The notes: generated by a model from the letters alone, not told the origin. A DNA stretch of 33,267 bases from UBA11704 sp964491805 (GCA_964491805.1 CAZBGU010000008.1:1-33267), one strand, 5' to 3'. Positions 12,944 through 21,227 are shown, counted from the first letter of the stretch. Numbers and translations: made by a program.

Positions 12944-14887
12944 ATGCAACCATTCTCTGATTTTTCTATAGCAAAACTTCATCCACTTACTCGAACACTG
13001 TTAGAAAAGAGGGGACTTACAGAAACAGATGAGATCTGTGATTTTCTTTTTCCATCGTATGAGAAACATATCAGTGATCCATTTTTAATCCATGGGATGG
13101 AGAAGGCGGTAACGCGTATCCTAGATGCCTTGAAAAATAAAGAGAAAATAGCAATTTATAGTGACTATGACTGCGACGGGGTTCCAGGAGGGGTTCTTCT
13201 TAGGACATTCTTTGACGATATTGGATATCCGGTCGAGATATACATACCTCATAGACACAATGAAGGGTACGGTGTACATATTCATGCGATAGATGCTCTT
13301 AAGGCTAAAGGTGTGACACTTATCATTACTGTTGATTCTGGTATTGCAAATATTGATGAGGTTGCGTATGCGAAGTCTGTTGGGGTTGATTTTATTGTTA
13401 CGGACCACCACTTGCCGGTAACGCAGACTTTGCAGACTGACGCAAGCCATACAGACGAAGAAAGTAAGGAAAAGGGGGTAAAAGGCGAAAAACAGGAAAT
13501 GAAAAGTAGGAAAGCTATACAAGTAGTACCGGATGCAGTTGTGGTGCTTAACTCGAAGCAGGATGTGTGTACATATCCGGATGATATGTTGTGCGGGTGT
13601 GCAGTGGCATGGAAACTCGCGTGCGCTTTGCTCTCTGTTCTCCGAACAAAGAGCAAAGCGCACGCGAGTTTCCGTGCGGAACGAACGCGGAAAAGACGCG
13701 GAAAAGACGCAGAAAAAGTTCAAAACATCGACACATATAATGCTGTTCTCGACAAAGTTTCCAAACTTCCAGAAGGTCATGAGAAATGGTATCTCGACTT
13801 GGTTGGTATTTCTACAATTGCTGATATGGTGCCACTCCAGAAGGAGAATCGTGCACTCGCACACTATGGTATCAAGGTACTTCGTAAGACTAAACGTCCT
13901 GGACTACTTCATATTTTTAATGAACAGCGAATGAAGAAGGAGTTTCTTACTGAAGAAGATGTAGCGTTCGCTATTGCGCCACGTATCAACGCTGCGTCAC
14001 GTATGGGTGATCCGATACAGGCACATCTTGCATTGTATGAGAAGGACAGAGAGAGTGCAGAAGGGTACGCATTTGATCTTGAAGAATTGAATACACAGCG
14101 AAAGTGTGAGGTGAAGGATGTTGTTGATGGGATTTCTTTTGATCATGACGTGTACACGAATGACGTAGTAGTTGTCGGTGATCTTTCGTGGGGTCCTGGA
14201 ATACTTGGTCTTATTGCTCAGAAGATTATTGATGAAACAGGAAAGCCTGTGTTTGTGTGGGGTCATGGTGACAGCCAATCTGTCACCACAGGAATTGATT
14301 CTGGATTAGAGGTAGCCGACAATACAGTTGTTCTTAAAGGTTCATGTAGATCGCTTGGAGACGTATCAGTTGTTGATCTTATGGCTCATGTTGGTAAGGT
14401 GGATGTTGGTGGTGTGTTCGAGGGGTATGGTGGTCATGAGGGCGCGGGAGGTTTTTCACTTCGTCATGAAAACCTTTCAAGGCTCTCACCTGCACTGAAC
14501 GAGGCAATACACTGTGTTGAGAAAAAGGAAATTTGTGGACAAGAGGTGGTCATTGATGCAGTGATAACAACAGATGATGTAAATGATGTGACGTATGACG
14601 CTATCGCTATACTTGCGCCCTTTGGTGAAGGGAACAGGAAGCCGGTGTTTGAGATTAAGAATCCTGAAGTGCTAGCAACGAAGTGGTTCGGCAAGAAAGG
14701 GGAGCACTTCGAAGTTGTGTATGCAACGACACGAGGTAAAGTGAAGGCGATACAGTTCTTTTCTTCAAAAGATATTGAAGAAAAAGTTAACAAATCGCAC
14801 TCTGCACTTGTTTATATTGAGCGAAGTTATTTCGGTGGAAGGGTGGAGATGAGGATGAGACTAGTGGAGGTAAAGAATAACAAATAG
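12944..14887 (+). CDS. recJ: Single-stranded-DNA exonuclease RecJ
   Basis: 647 residues. A 5'-3' ssDNA exonuclease of recombination and mismatch repair. The DHH phosphoesterase core shows D-Y-D-C-D-G at 74-79, T-V-D-S-G-I at 129-134 and T-D-H-H-L at 153-157; T-I-A-D-M-V-P lies at 291-297. A DHHA1 region with G-G-H-E-G-A-G-G-F near 500 and a C-terminal OB-like part follow. Two lysine- and glutamate-rich stretches interrupt the core and look like insertions: about 161-195, and about 231-260 right after the conserved W-K-L-A-C-A-L-L. The second coincides with a 71-bp DNA palindrome and an 11-bp tandem repeat, yet the frame stays open. Confidence 0.93.
   Translation: MQPFSDFSIAKLHPLTRTLLEKRGLTETDEICDFLFPSYEKHISDPFLIHGMEKAVTRILDALKNKEKIAIYSDYDCDGVPGGVLLRTFFDDIGYPVEIYIPHRHNEGYGVHIHAIDALKAKGVTLIITVDSGIANIDEVAYAKSVGVDFIVTDHHLPVTQTLQTDASHTDEESKEKGVKGEKQEMKSRKAIQVVPDAVVVLNSKQDVCTYPDDMLCGCAVAWKLACALLSVLRTKSKAHASFRAERTRKRRGKDAEKVQNIDTYNAVLDKVSKLPEGHEKWYLDLVGISTIADMVPLQKENRALAHYGIKVLRKTKRPGLLHIFNEQRMKKEFLTEEDVAFAIAPRINAASRMGDPIQAHLALYEKDRESAEGYAFDLEELNTQRKCEVKDVVDGISFDHDVYTNDVVVVGDLSWGPGILGLIAQKIIDETGKPVFVWGHGDSQSVTTGIDSGLEVADNTVVLKGSCRSLGDVSVVDLMAHVGKVDVGGVFEGYGGHEGAGGFSLRHENLSRLSPALNEAIHCVEKKEICGQEVVIDAVITTDDVNDVTYDAIAILAPFGEGNRKPVFEIKNPEVLATKWFGKKGEHFEVVYATTRGKVKAIQFFSSKDIEEKVNKSHSALVYIERSYFGGRVEMRMRLVEVKNNK
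13607..13677. repeat. 71-bp near-perfect palindrome inside recJ
   Basis: GGAAACTCGCGTGCGCTTTG begins a 24-nt arm (13611-13634) with a perfect inverted copy at 13650-13673. The stem continues inward as TGTTC/GAACA to a TCC loop with one mismatch, and outward as GCAT/GTGC with a T-G pair. The left arm encodes the conserved W-K-L-A-C-A-L-L of RecJ, so the right arm is the newer, inverted copy. Confidence 0.85.
13685..13718 (+). repeat. Triple 11-bp tandem repeat inside recJ
   Basis: ACGCGGAAAAG occurs twice and then ACGCAGAAAAAG, directly after the palindrome. It encodes the R/K-rich part of the inserted segment. It resembles the ACGCAGAC-type repeats after rpsG (32943-32984). Confidence 0.6.
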
Positions 14888-14913
14888 TCTACATGAATTG
14901 GCTGTGAATGGAA

Positions 14914-14944
14914 AACACGCGACGACCGAAGGTCCTCGCGTGTT
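14914..14944 (+). terminator. recJ terminator
   Basis: AACACGCGA and TCGCGTGTT plus inner GACC/GGTC pair around a GAA loop with one C-C mismatch. The T run after it is poor. Confidence 0.65.
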
Positions 14945-15079
14945 GGTTGTGTATTCCGAAACATGTCTCTCTATAAAACTTAAAATTTCATTTCGTGATT
15001 TTGAAACTTGAAGACTTGATAGAGAGGGGAAGATTTTGATGGGTGTTAACTATTACCCAGATAAGCAGGGCGTGTCCGA

Positions 15080-15331
15080 TTATTTTATTTTGTTGAAGTC
15101 TGGCGGTCCTGTGCAGTTGTCACCCTTCTCTCCACGTTTGATTTGTCTTTGAACGTAATCAAGTAGAAGATTGTCTTGTGCTTTGTCTCCTTTGATACAG
15201 ACACAGGTGATTTCCTTCAATGGGTCCTGTGACCAGAACAAGTATCCACATACGTCCTCAGGTTTTGCTTCGTCACTCTCTCCTAGCCTGCATACTCTTC
15301 GTTCAAAATCAAACTCAACTTCAGTTGGCAT
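15080..15331 (-). CDS. Small protein of unknown function
   Basis: 83 residues, M-P-T-E-V-E-F-D-F-E-R-R, mixed charge and soluble-looking, with five cysteines (C14, C28, C43, C45, C73) and no membrane segment. It starts 12 nt after the stop of the 38-residue membrane peptide gene and is the last gene of a three-ORF minus-strand unit driven from 15776-15804. No family recognised. Confidence 0.55.
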   Translation of the reverse strand: MPTEVEFDFERRVCRLGESDEAKPEDVCGYLFWSQDPLKEITCVCIKGDKAQDNLLLDYVQRQIKRGEKGDNCTGPPDFNKIK

Positions 15332-15343
15332 ATGGTATTTCCG

Positions 15344-15460
15344 TTACTTCAACCACTGCCATGTATCAGACCAGCGGTAAAGAATGATCCCGCCAATGAT
15401 GATAGTGGCCCAGACTAGAACAGAGCCTACTGCTACCAAGATGATTTCTCTACGCTTCAT
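15344..15460 (-). CDS. 38-residue single-span membrane protein
   Basis: M-K-R-R-E-I-I-L-V followed by a hydrophobic helix (about 5-27) and the tail Y-R-W-S-D-T-W-Q-W-L-K. Positive residues before the helix suggest the N-terminus stays inside. A purine-rich AAGAAAGAGACC precedes the ATG as a plausible ribosome binding site. It lies between the amber-interrupted ORF and the 83-residue protein, tightly spaced with both. Too short for most gene callers; support is the context and the clear membrane helix. Function unknown. Confidence 0.5.
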   Translation of the reverse strand: MKRREIILVAVGSVLVWATIIIGGIILYRWSDTWQWLK

Positions 15461-15498
15461 TTTCGGTCTCTTTCTTCAGTTGATAACTGGTTAATGGG

Positions 15499-15711
15499 TT
15501 ATTCAGGCAGGATTGCCTTTGCGGCTTGCTCAACGGCATGGTCGAGAGCATCGTCGCTCAGTGTCTCCGAGAAAAGCTTGCGCAGATCACTCAAGATCTA
15601 CCGCTTTAACTTCTCGTAATCTGATGGAAAAAGAGAACGTTGCAATCTCGGTATGCCACGTAATTTGGCGATACCGAGAATCTTTGAGGTCTCATTGGTA
15701 ATATTACTCAT
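15499..15711 (-). pseudogene. 70-codon ORF interrupted by an in-frame amber codon
   Basis: The ATG at 15711 follows GGAGGG, the best Shine-Dalgarno in the window, and a consensus promoter. The frame reads M-S-N-I-T-N-E-T-S-K to TAG at 15598-15600 (codon 38), then continues open as I-L-S-D-L-R-K-L-F-S-E to TAA at 15499-15501. The second part (D-D-A-L-D-H-A-V-E-Q-A-A-K-A-I) looks fully coding. Options are a recent nonsense mutation, readthrough, or two peptides with the second starting at TTG 15594. TAG ends other genes here, so general recoding is unlikely. Confidence 0.45.
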
Positions 15712-15775
15712 ATAATCCCTCCATTCTTTGAGCGGTCAACGATGGTCAACCAAAGACTCAAGAACTTTCGGCATA

Positions 15776-15804
15776 AATATACTATGTCGATGCTATACTG
15801 TCAA
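15776..15804 (-). promoter_or_regulatory. Consensus promoter of the 15711-15080 unit
   Basis: On the minus strand TTGACA (15799-15804), a 17-nt spacer and TATATT (15776-15781), leaving a leader of about 58 nt. The leader contains two GTTGACC copies three bases apart (15736-15752), a possible operator. Confidence 0.7.
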
Positions 15805-15853
15805 CTAAAAGTACATGTAAAACAAAGGTTTTTAGCATTACTACAAAAAAGTG

Positions 15854-15883
15854 TTGACGAGTCGCCAACAACTTTTGTATACT
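15854..15883 (+). promoter_or_regulatory. Promoter of the TrmB-like gene at 15902
   Basis: TTGACG (15854-15859), an 18-nt spacer and TATACT (15878-15883), 18 nt before the ATG. The leader would be about 11 nt, without a Shine-Dalgarno. Confidence 0.65.
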
Positions 15884-15901
15884 CTAGCAATATTCACAAT
15901 C

Positions 15902-16657
15902 ATGGAAAAACAATTTCAATTACTCGGATTGAATGTAAATGAACAGGAAGTCTACCTGGCGATACTAAAAGCTAGCAAGATTGCTGCAAACCGAGTTGCC
16001 AAGCTGACAAAAATAAATCGCACAACTGTCTACTCTATCGCGCGAAAACTCGAAGGGCTCGGCCTTATTAGTGTCGATCTTGGTCAGAGGGTGCATTACT
16101 TTATGGCAGAATCACCAGAGAAGTTGGTTGCCTCTGTTGAAAAGGAAGAACGAGAGCTTTACATCAAGAAGGAAGCAGCCAAGCAATTGTCTAAAGAGTT
16201 GTCACGGATCACAAGTGAGAAGTACTACTCTGTACCGAAGATTCGCTTCGTGGAAGAAGGGGATCTTGAGTCCTATCTATACGATGCATACCCACGATGG
16301 GCGGAGAGTGTACTTACTCATGGGAATGTATGGCGTGGGTTCCAAGATGACTCACTCACAGAACACTATGAGAAGTGGATTGAGTGGACGTGGACAAAAG
16401 ATGTGCAAAAGAGCTTGCGGGTGGAGTTCTTTCTTAATGAAAGTCATATTGAGAAAAAACTACACGAAAAGCATCCAGCTCGTGAAATGAAGCAATTACC
16501 AACAGGTGTATCCTTTGATTCAAGTTTTTGGATCACCGGGGAATATCTCATTATGATACAGACAAGAGTGCGGCCGCACTATCTCGTAGAAATTCATGAT
16601 TCGGTTATGGCAAGGAATCAAAAGGAACTATTTAAGGCACTGTGGAGTAGTGTTTGA
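15902..16657 (+). CDS. TrmB-like transcriptional regulator
   Basis: 251 residues, M-E-K-Q-F-Q-L-L-G-L-N-V-N-E-Q-E-V-Y-L-A-I, the classic TrmB opening. The winged helix covers about 1-75 with I-N-R-T-T-V-Y-S-I-A-R-K-L as recognition helix and G-L-G-L-I-S-V as wing. A short coiled coil (about 85-115) leads to a C-terminal effector region rich in W and E. TrmB proteins usually regulate sugar metabolism, but this gene stands alone between unknown genes and dinB, so its targets are open. The frame opens earlier (15851), but that start lies inside the promoter. Confidence 0.85.
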   Translation: MEKQFQLLGLNVNEQEVYLAILKASKIAANRVAKLTKINRTTVYSIARKLEGLGLISVDLGQRVHYFMAESPEKLVASVEKEERELYIKKEAAKQLSKELSRITSEKYYSVPKIRFVEEGDLESYLYDAYPRWAESVLTHGNVWRGFQDDSLTEHYEKWIEWTWTKDVQKSLRVEFFLNESHIEKKLHEKHPAREMKQLPTGVSFDSSFWITGEYLIMIQTRVRPHYLVEIHDSVMARNQKELFKALWSSV

Positions 16658-16752
16658 GTGTAGAATGTTACTCAGGATAATTTCGGTGATTCTTATCCAC
16701 CACCGCAACCACCTTCTTGTATTGATGACAAAAAGTGAATTGTGTAACTTTC

Positions 16753-16778
16753 AGAACATGCTTTGCTTATTTTGTTCT
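16753..16778. promoter_or_regulatory. Inverted repeat upstream of dinB, possible operator
   Basis: AGAACA (16753-16758) and TGTTCT (16773-16778) form a perfect inverted repeat with a 14-nt spacer, about 40 nt before the polymerase start. It does not match the known LexA boxes, so SOS control is only a guess. Confidence 0.35.
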
Positions 16779-16814
16779 ATAGAATTGTGTCTAAGCAAAG
16801 GATACACTTGATAG

Positions 16815-18071
16815 ATGTATGACGTTGCGCGAAAAGATCTATCGAAGGAAGAAGTCATTCTCCATATGGATGGTGATGCATTTTTCGTAGGTGTTGAAGT
16901 TGCCAAGGATGCATCACTTCGTGGGAAGCCGGTGGTAACTGGTGCTGAGCGAGGTATTGTCTCTGCACTTTCATATGAAGCAAAGTCACTTGGTGTTACA
17001 CGAGGAATGCCGATCTTCAGAGTGAAGAAACTATTTCCTCAAGTTATGGTTCTTCCAGGTGACTACAAATCATACGCACACTATTCTCAGGCAATGTTTG
17101 ACATTGTGCGTAGATATGCAGATGATGTGGAGGAATACAGTATCGATGAATGCTTCGCGCTTCTTACTGGGTTCGATAAGCCACTCAAGATGTCGTACAG
17201 AACTATCGCAGAAAGAATCAAACAAGAGATTAGCGATGAATTATCACTTTCTGTGACTATTGGTCTTGCACCGACAAAAGTACTTGCAAAAGTTGCATCA
17301 AAGTGGGTTAAGCCAAATGGGCTCACGGTTATTACGAGAGATACTATCGGCGAGTTTTTGGCAACAACAAAGATCGGATCAGTGTGGGGTATCGGACCAA
17401 GGACAGGTGACGCTCTTGAGAAAAAAGGTATACATACCGCACAAGAGTTTATCGCTATGCCACACACATGGGTGCATGAGAACTTCTCAAAGCCATATGA
17501 AGTTATTTGGTGTGAACTACAAGGTGTATCAAAAATGGCGATAGATAGCAGCATAAAAACATCGTACTCGTCTATTCAAAGAACGAGAACATTTCATCCG
17601 TCGACAGGTGACACGACGTTTCTCTTTTCACAATTATCAAAAAATCTAGAGGAAGCATGTACCAAAGCTCGTCACTATGAGCTAACACCAAGAAAGGTGT
17701 CGATATATTTGAAGGATACTGAGTTTGAGATTCTCTCGTATACCATCATGCTCCAGTCTCCTACGAATACACCTGAAGTACTTCTGTCTGCTATCCATGA
17801 ACACTTCGAACGTGTCTACAAAAAGGGGAGATTGTATCGTGCAACTGGGATTACGTTGTGTGATCTTGCACCATATGCTGCGTATCAAGATGATCTCTTT
17901 GGTTCGTCTGACAGAGCGCGCGCATGGGAAGCAATACATAAGCAGTTAGATACTCTTGAGTGTAAGTTTGGTAAGAAGGTTGTGCATCTTGCGTCTACTC
18001 AGGCAGCGCTTGATCGCCACACTGAAGGAACAGAAGTGGAAGATCTAGAAAGGAATTTATTGTTCCTGTGA
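16815..18071 (+). CDS. dinB: Y-family DNA polymerase (DinB/UmuC-like)
   Basis: 418 residues. Translesion polymerase. The catalytic carboxylates are in place: D19 in H-M-D-G-D-A-F-F and D111/E112 in Y-S-I-D-E-C-F. The thumb helix-hairpin-helix is seen in V-W-G-I-G-P-R-T-G at about 190-198, followed by a little-finger domain from about 245. Q-D-D-L-F at 358-362 matches the sliding-clamp binding motif QxxLF. This size and the clamp motif ahead of a ~55-residue tail fit DinB or UmuC; without a UmuD gene nearby Pol IV is more likely. Monocistronic, with an inverted repeat upstream that may be an operator. Confidence 0.92.
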   Translation: MYDVARKDLSKEEVILHMDGDAFFVGVEVAKDASLRGKPVVTGAERGIVSALSYEAKSLGVTRGMPIFRVKKLFPQVMVLPGDYKSYAHYSQAMFDIVRRYADDVEEYSIDECFALLTGFDKPLKMSYRTIAERIKQEISDELSLSVTIGLAPTKVLAKVASKWVKPNGLTVITRDTIGEFLATTKIGSVWGIGPRTGDALEKKGIHTAQEFIAMPHTWVHENFSKPYEVIWCELQGVSKMAIDSSIKTSYSSIQRTRTFHPSTGDTTFLFSQLSKNLEEACTKARHYELTPRKVSIYLKDTEFEILSYTIMLQSPTNTPEVLLSAIHEHFERVYKKGRLYRATGITLCDLAPYAAYQDDLFGSSDRARAWEAIHKQLDTLECKFGKKVVHLASTQAALDRHTEGTEVEDLERNLLFL

Positions 18072-18117
18072 GATGTATCCTTTGGGGCTTATATTTCAAC
18101 ATGATATTAATTCATGG

Positions 18118-18123
18118 TAGAGT
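18118..18123 (+). promoter_or_regulatory. -10 box of yvcK
   Basis: TAGAGT ends 6 nt before the ATG at 18130. Same leaderless spacing as other housekeeping genes here, though the hexamer is weaker. Confidence 0.4.
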
Positions 18124-18129
18124 TAGTAT

Positions 18130-19107
18130 ATGAAGAAAATTGTGACAATAGGAGGAGGTACCGGAAGTTATACAGTACTATCTGGCATAAAATACATAGA
18201 TGATTTTGATATAACTGCTCTAGTATCTATGGCAGATAATGGCGGCTCAACAGGAGTGCTACGTGACGAACTTGGTGTTCTTCCTCCTGGTGATGTGCGG
18301 CAATGTTTGGTGGCGCTTTCTGAACATGATGCGATTTTACGTAAAGTGATGAATTACCGTTTCTCGGAAGGTACGCTAGCAGGGCACTCATTCGGAAATA
18401 TCTTTATCGCAGCTCTCGAGAAGGTGTCTGGTAGTTTTGTCCAGGGTGTTGAGATAGCTTCTGAGATATTGAAAATAAAAGGACGAGTTCTCCCGATTAC
18501 TGATAATAAAGCTGATCTTGTCGTCACTCTTCTTGATGGTCAGAAGTTATTTGGTGAGGATAGTTTCAATAATGCTTCAGTTCAAGAAAAAGGCATCGCT
18601 CACATTGGGTACTCAACAGGAGTTGTTATAAATGAAAAAGCAAAAGAGGCATTGCGAGACGCTGATTATATTGTAATCGGGCCAGGAAACTACTTTTGTT
18701 CGATAGTTCCTTGTCTTATTACAAACGGCTTTAAGGAGGTTATCCAGTCGACGTCAGCGAAGCTTATTTTTCCAGTCAATCTTACCAACAAACTCGGACA
18801 TACAATGCATTGGTCGGTGACTGACTACGTTGATCATACTGAGGAATATTTAGGAAGAAACATTGACTATGTTCTCATTAATAATGAATTTCCTTCTGAA
18901 GAACAGGTTGAGATTTATGAACTTGAGGAAGGGGGCGGGGTTTTGGTTCTTGATGATTATGAAAAAAATAATGCAATCCGCCTTCCTCTTCTTTCTCATG
19001 CTGTATATAAAAAAGAAACAAGTGATATTATACCTGCAGTGAGAGGTTTTATTCGTCACAGTTCTCGACAATTAGCAAAAGCGATAGCAGATATCGCTCT
19101 TATTTAG
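18130..19107 (+). CDS. yvcK: YvcK/CofD-family protein
   Basis: 325 residues. I-G-G-G-T-G-S at 7-13, S-M-A-D-N-G-G-S-T-G at 33-42 and L-P-P-G-D-V-R-Q-C-L at 51-60 are the signature of YvcK-type proteins (gluconeogenesis factor family), which share the CofD fold. In Bacillus YvcK affects cell shape and central metabolism and binds UDP-sugars; the CofD enzyme makes cofactor F420, unlikely here. Full length and intact motifs. Monocistronic, converging on a methyltransferase gene. Confidence 0.88.
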   Translation: MKKIVTIGGGTGSYTVLSGIKYIDDFDITALVSMADNGGSTGVLRDELGVLPPGDVRQCLVALSEHDAILRKVMNYRFSEGTLAGHSFGNIFIAALEKVSGSFVQGVEIASEILKIKGRVLPITDNKADLVVTLLDGQKLFGEDSFNNASVQEKGIAHIGYSTGVVINEKAKEALRDADYIVIGPGNYFCSIVPCLITNGFKEVIQSTSAKLIFPVNLTNKLGHTMHWSVTDYVDHTEEYLGRNIDYVLINNEFPSEEQVEIYELEEGGGVLVLDDYEKNNAIRLPLLSHAVYKKETSDIIPAVRGFIRHSSRQLAKAIADIALI

Positions 19108-19130
19108 AGTGTAGACAGCATAAAAGAAAG

Positions 19131-19155
19131 GAGCAGCGCTGTTAAGCTGCTGCTC
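19131..19155 (-). terminator. Terminator of the 19185 methyltransferase gene
   Basis: GAGCAGC and GCTGCTC pair. On the minus strand the hairpin is followed by CCTTTCTTTT. It may also stop yvcK transcription. Confidence 0.6.
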
Positions 19156-19184
19156 GATTCGGTATGCGATTGACGTCAGATCCT

Positions 19185-19835
19185 CTACTCGTATACCAGG
19201 TACGTTGTTTCGTACCGGTGTCCGAACAGCTCGACGATGTCTCCACGAATTTGGTACATTTTCCTTCCGCATTGCTGTGCGATGCCTTGGTACGCTAGCA
19301 AGGAGAAGAACTTATAGGTCTGACTTCCTGCAAACAAAGGAGGTAGACACTCACTAAGACATACGTCGTCGTGGCTACCAATCTCCTCAGACAGCACAAC
19401 GTGGAGGATGAGTTTTCTTCCGTGGTGCAACATCTTGAAGATTTTCTTCCTCAAACCTTCTGTTGTTCTTGCTTGTTGTGACAGTGAGTTTGCACAAACA
19501 AGGTCAAAGAAGGTTCCTTTTTCCTCAAGGCTTGATACATCACGCTTGAAGAAGGCAGACCGAACAAGGTTGTCTCTCGACTGGTACCGAGCATAATGAT
19601 CAGAAAGCCTACCAATTAAAGTGTCATCCTTTCCCAGACCGATATACAGGTGCTCCGAAGAATGCGCCAGTATGCGATATACCCCGAGGTCACCACAGCC
19701 AAGCTCAAGCACAGCCTTGTATGTTTGTCCTCCGAGGGCCTGGCGTAGCCCTGGTCGAGAAGCTAGCAGCATGGTAAGGTTGATGCCGCTACTTTCTGGC
19801 TCTGCACAAGCAGAACCACCTTGTGCAGTTGTCAT
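19185..19835 (-). CDS. Class I SAM-dependent methyltransferase-like protein
   Basis: 216 residues from the ATG at 19835, chosen because GGGAG (Shine-Dalgarno) lies about 10 nt upstream. Motif I is V-L-E-L-G-C-G-D-L-G at about 44-53; an acidic residue of the next strand follows in L-G-K-D-D. Later F-F-D-L-V-C-A-N fits motif II. The substrate is not evident. The gene at 21292 has the same plan with shared G-T-F-F-D-(L/V)-V-C-A and (H)-G-R-x-x-I-(L/V)-H segments, so the two are distant paralogues on the same strand 1.5 kb apart. SD-led and GC-rich compared with neighbours. Confidence 0.7.
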   Translation of the reverse strand: MTTAQGGSACAEPESSGINLTMLLASRPGLRQALGGQTYKAVLELGCGDLGVYRILAHSSEHLYIGLGKDDTLIGRLSDHYARYQSRDNLVRSAFFKRDVSSLEEKGTFFDLVCANSLSQQARTTEGLRKKIFKMLHHGRKLILHVVLSEEIGSHDDVCLSECLPPLFAGSQTYKFFSLLAYQGIAQQCGRKMYQIRGDIVELFGHRYETTYLVYE

Positions 19836-20292
19836 CGTATCTAACTCCCAGATAAAGGTTGTATGGTTGATGGTAATGGCTACAACAGCCTCCGTCAATA
19901 ACACTATAGAATTTATGTAATTGGTCAAAGTGCCAAGGACTTTTTTTAAAAGTTATAAAAAAAGCTTTCTTTGAAACGATTTTTAAGGTACTTAGTTGAC
20001 ACAAAATATGTCACTTCTGCAATTTTTCATCCTATTTTGTTGAAGTTACAGTATAGATTCAGGTGTTCGTCACCTATTTATGGAGCATGCAATTCTAAAA
20101 AGGTGGATAAAAGCGACATAAAATATATCATCTAAACTCTAAATTGATCCTTATATTATAAGGCTATTTGTGAGACTCTTGTTAAAAACTTATTGGACTT
20201 CAGTGCTTTTTGTTATCAAATACTACACTAAATTTGTTACCACAATGTTTTTCTTGTGGCGACGCGTCCCTAATGTAACGGAGATAGGCACC
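19836..20292. other. Divergent intergenic region with operator-like palindromes
   Basis: About 450 bp between the minus-strand methyltransferase and the small ORF at 20293. It includes the methyltransferase promoter area (TTGACC and TATAGT on the minus strand near 19900-19930), a TGACA/TGTCA inverted repeat (19994-20010), GGTG/CACC around TTCGT near 20066, and the near-perfect palindrome CCTTATATTATAAGG (20149-20163). No gene recognised. Confidence 0.35.
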
Positions 20293-20358
20293 ATGAAAAG
20301 CAATCTTGGGATCATTTGGACCGGCGGCTGGCCAACTGGACGCAGACCACGACAGTGA
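20293..20358 (+). CDS. 21-residue peptide ORF
   Basis: Starts M-K-S-N-L-G-I-I-W-T-G-G-W and ends T-G-R-R-P-R-Q. Support: GGAG 10 nt before the ATG and a strong terminator 40 nt after the stop, so the whole forms a compact unit of about 130 nt. GC-rich like the other SD-led genes. It could be a secreted or regulatory peptide, a leader peptide, or part of a small RNA with dual role. No similarity recognised. Confidence 0.4.
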   Translation: MKSNLGIIWTGGWPTGRRPRQ

Positions 20359-20396
20359 GTCGTGCTGCTTTCGGGGCTTGAAGCGCAAGTAGTCCA

Positions 20397-20422
20397 AAGG
20401 GCCGCCTCTCAGCGGCCCTTTT
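20397..20422 (+). terminator. Terminator after the 21-residue ORF
   Basis: AAGGGCCGC and GCGGCCCTT form a perfect 9-bp stem with a CTCTCA loop, followed by TT. Confidence 0.8.
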
Positions 20423-20474
20423 CGTTGTGCTTTATGGTAGAATGACGTATGTAACATATTTCTATCATATTCAG

Positions 20475-21227
20475 ATGTCTTTATTTTTTTTAACTAAAAA
20501 TGAAGAAAAAGTTTTTTTTGCAACTTCTTCTTTAGGTTTATCGGTGACTGATATTGCAAAAAAGGCACGCGTAGGAAGAACTTCGACACAAAAGGCGTTA
20601 GAGAGCCTTGAGAAAATGGGCCTTGTTTGTGGTAAAAAAGTTAGATATAAAAACAGACATCTTTATACAAAGACTGATGACAACACTATAAACGATATAG
20701 TCGAATCAATTCGAGCAAGTCTCTTGGGTAGATCGCTTGTCAAGAAGTATGGTATAACTCTCTCGCCTTCATGTAAGGTTAATGTTTTTAAGGGTAAAAA
20801 TGGTATCATCGAGACGTTGGAGCGAGTCCTGTCTATTCGTGTTAATGAAAGAATTTATGGAACACAAGGGCCAGATGGTGTTTCGTCGTGGATTGAATAT
20901 CTTGGTAAGGAAGAGATTCTTCGTTTACATTCAATTATTAAGAAAAATCAACTTATCATGATAGGTTTTCGTGCGGAAAGTATCAAGCAGAAATTTAAAC
21001 ATGAAAAGGAGGTGATGGATTCATATAAGGGTCGTCTGTCGCAGACTCATGCTCTGCCGGATGAGTTTCTTCAGGAAAAGTTTTCTTTGTATATTTTTAG
21101 AGATACAGTGCTTTTTATAGATCTACAGAATGAGGTTGCTGTTGAGGTTGCAGATATCATCGTTGCTTCTGGTCTTGTGAAACTAATACGCTTTATTCTT
21201 TCAAAAACAGAGAGAGATAGAATCTAA
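20475..21227 (+). CDS. TrmB-like transcriptional regulator
   Basis: 250 residues from the ATG at 20475 (M-S-L-F-F-L-T-K-N-E-E-K-V-F-F). This start is preferred because TATCAT (20463-20468) lies 6 nt upstream. Winged helix: L-S-V-T-D-I-A-K-K-A-R-V-G-R-T-S-T-Q-K-A at about 22-41 and G-L-V-C-G-K-K as wing. The C-terminal ~170 residues, with I-Y-G-T-Q-G-P-D-G, resemble the effector half of TrmB-like proteins. It is flanked by two related methyltransferases, possibly its targets, though no operator pair was proven. Overall similarity to the 15902 protein is low beyond the DNA-binding domain. Confidence 0.72.
   Translation: MSLFFLTKNEEKVFFATSSLGLSVTDIAKKARVGRTSTQKALESLEKMGLVCGKKVRYKNRHLYTKTDDNTINDIVESIRASLLGRSLVKKYGITLSPSCKVNVFKGKNGIIETLERVLSIRVNERIYGTQGPDGVSSWIEYLGKEEILRLHSIIKKNQLIMIGFRAESIKQKFKHEKEVMDSYKGRLSQTHALPDEFLQEKFSLYIFRDTVLFIDLQNEVAVEVADIIVASGLVKLIRFILSKTERDRI

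Noticed and set aside
13685..13718. CRISPR array
   Set aside because: Repeats are 11 bp and directly adjacent with no spacers; no other repeat-spacer pattern was seen in the window.
13121..13864. 247-codon open frame on the minus strand inside recJ
   Set aside because: It lies entirely antisense to the well-supported recJ, has a cysteine- and phenylalanine-rich composition without motifs, and no start signals.
15598..15600. UAG recoded as an amino acid in this organism
   Set aside because: rny, cca and recJ end at TAG at their expected lengths, so TAG is an ordinary stop here.
16753..16778. LexA-controlled SOS box before dinB
   Set aside because: The inverted repeat AGAACA-N14-TGTTCT does not match the Gram-negative or Gram-positive LexA consensus; kept only as a generic inverted repeat.
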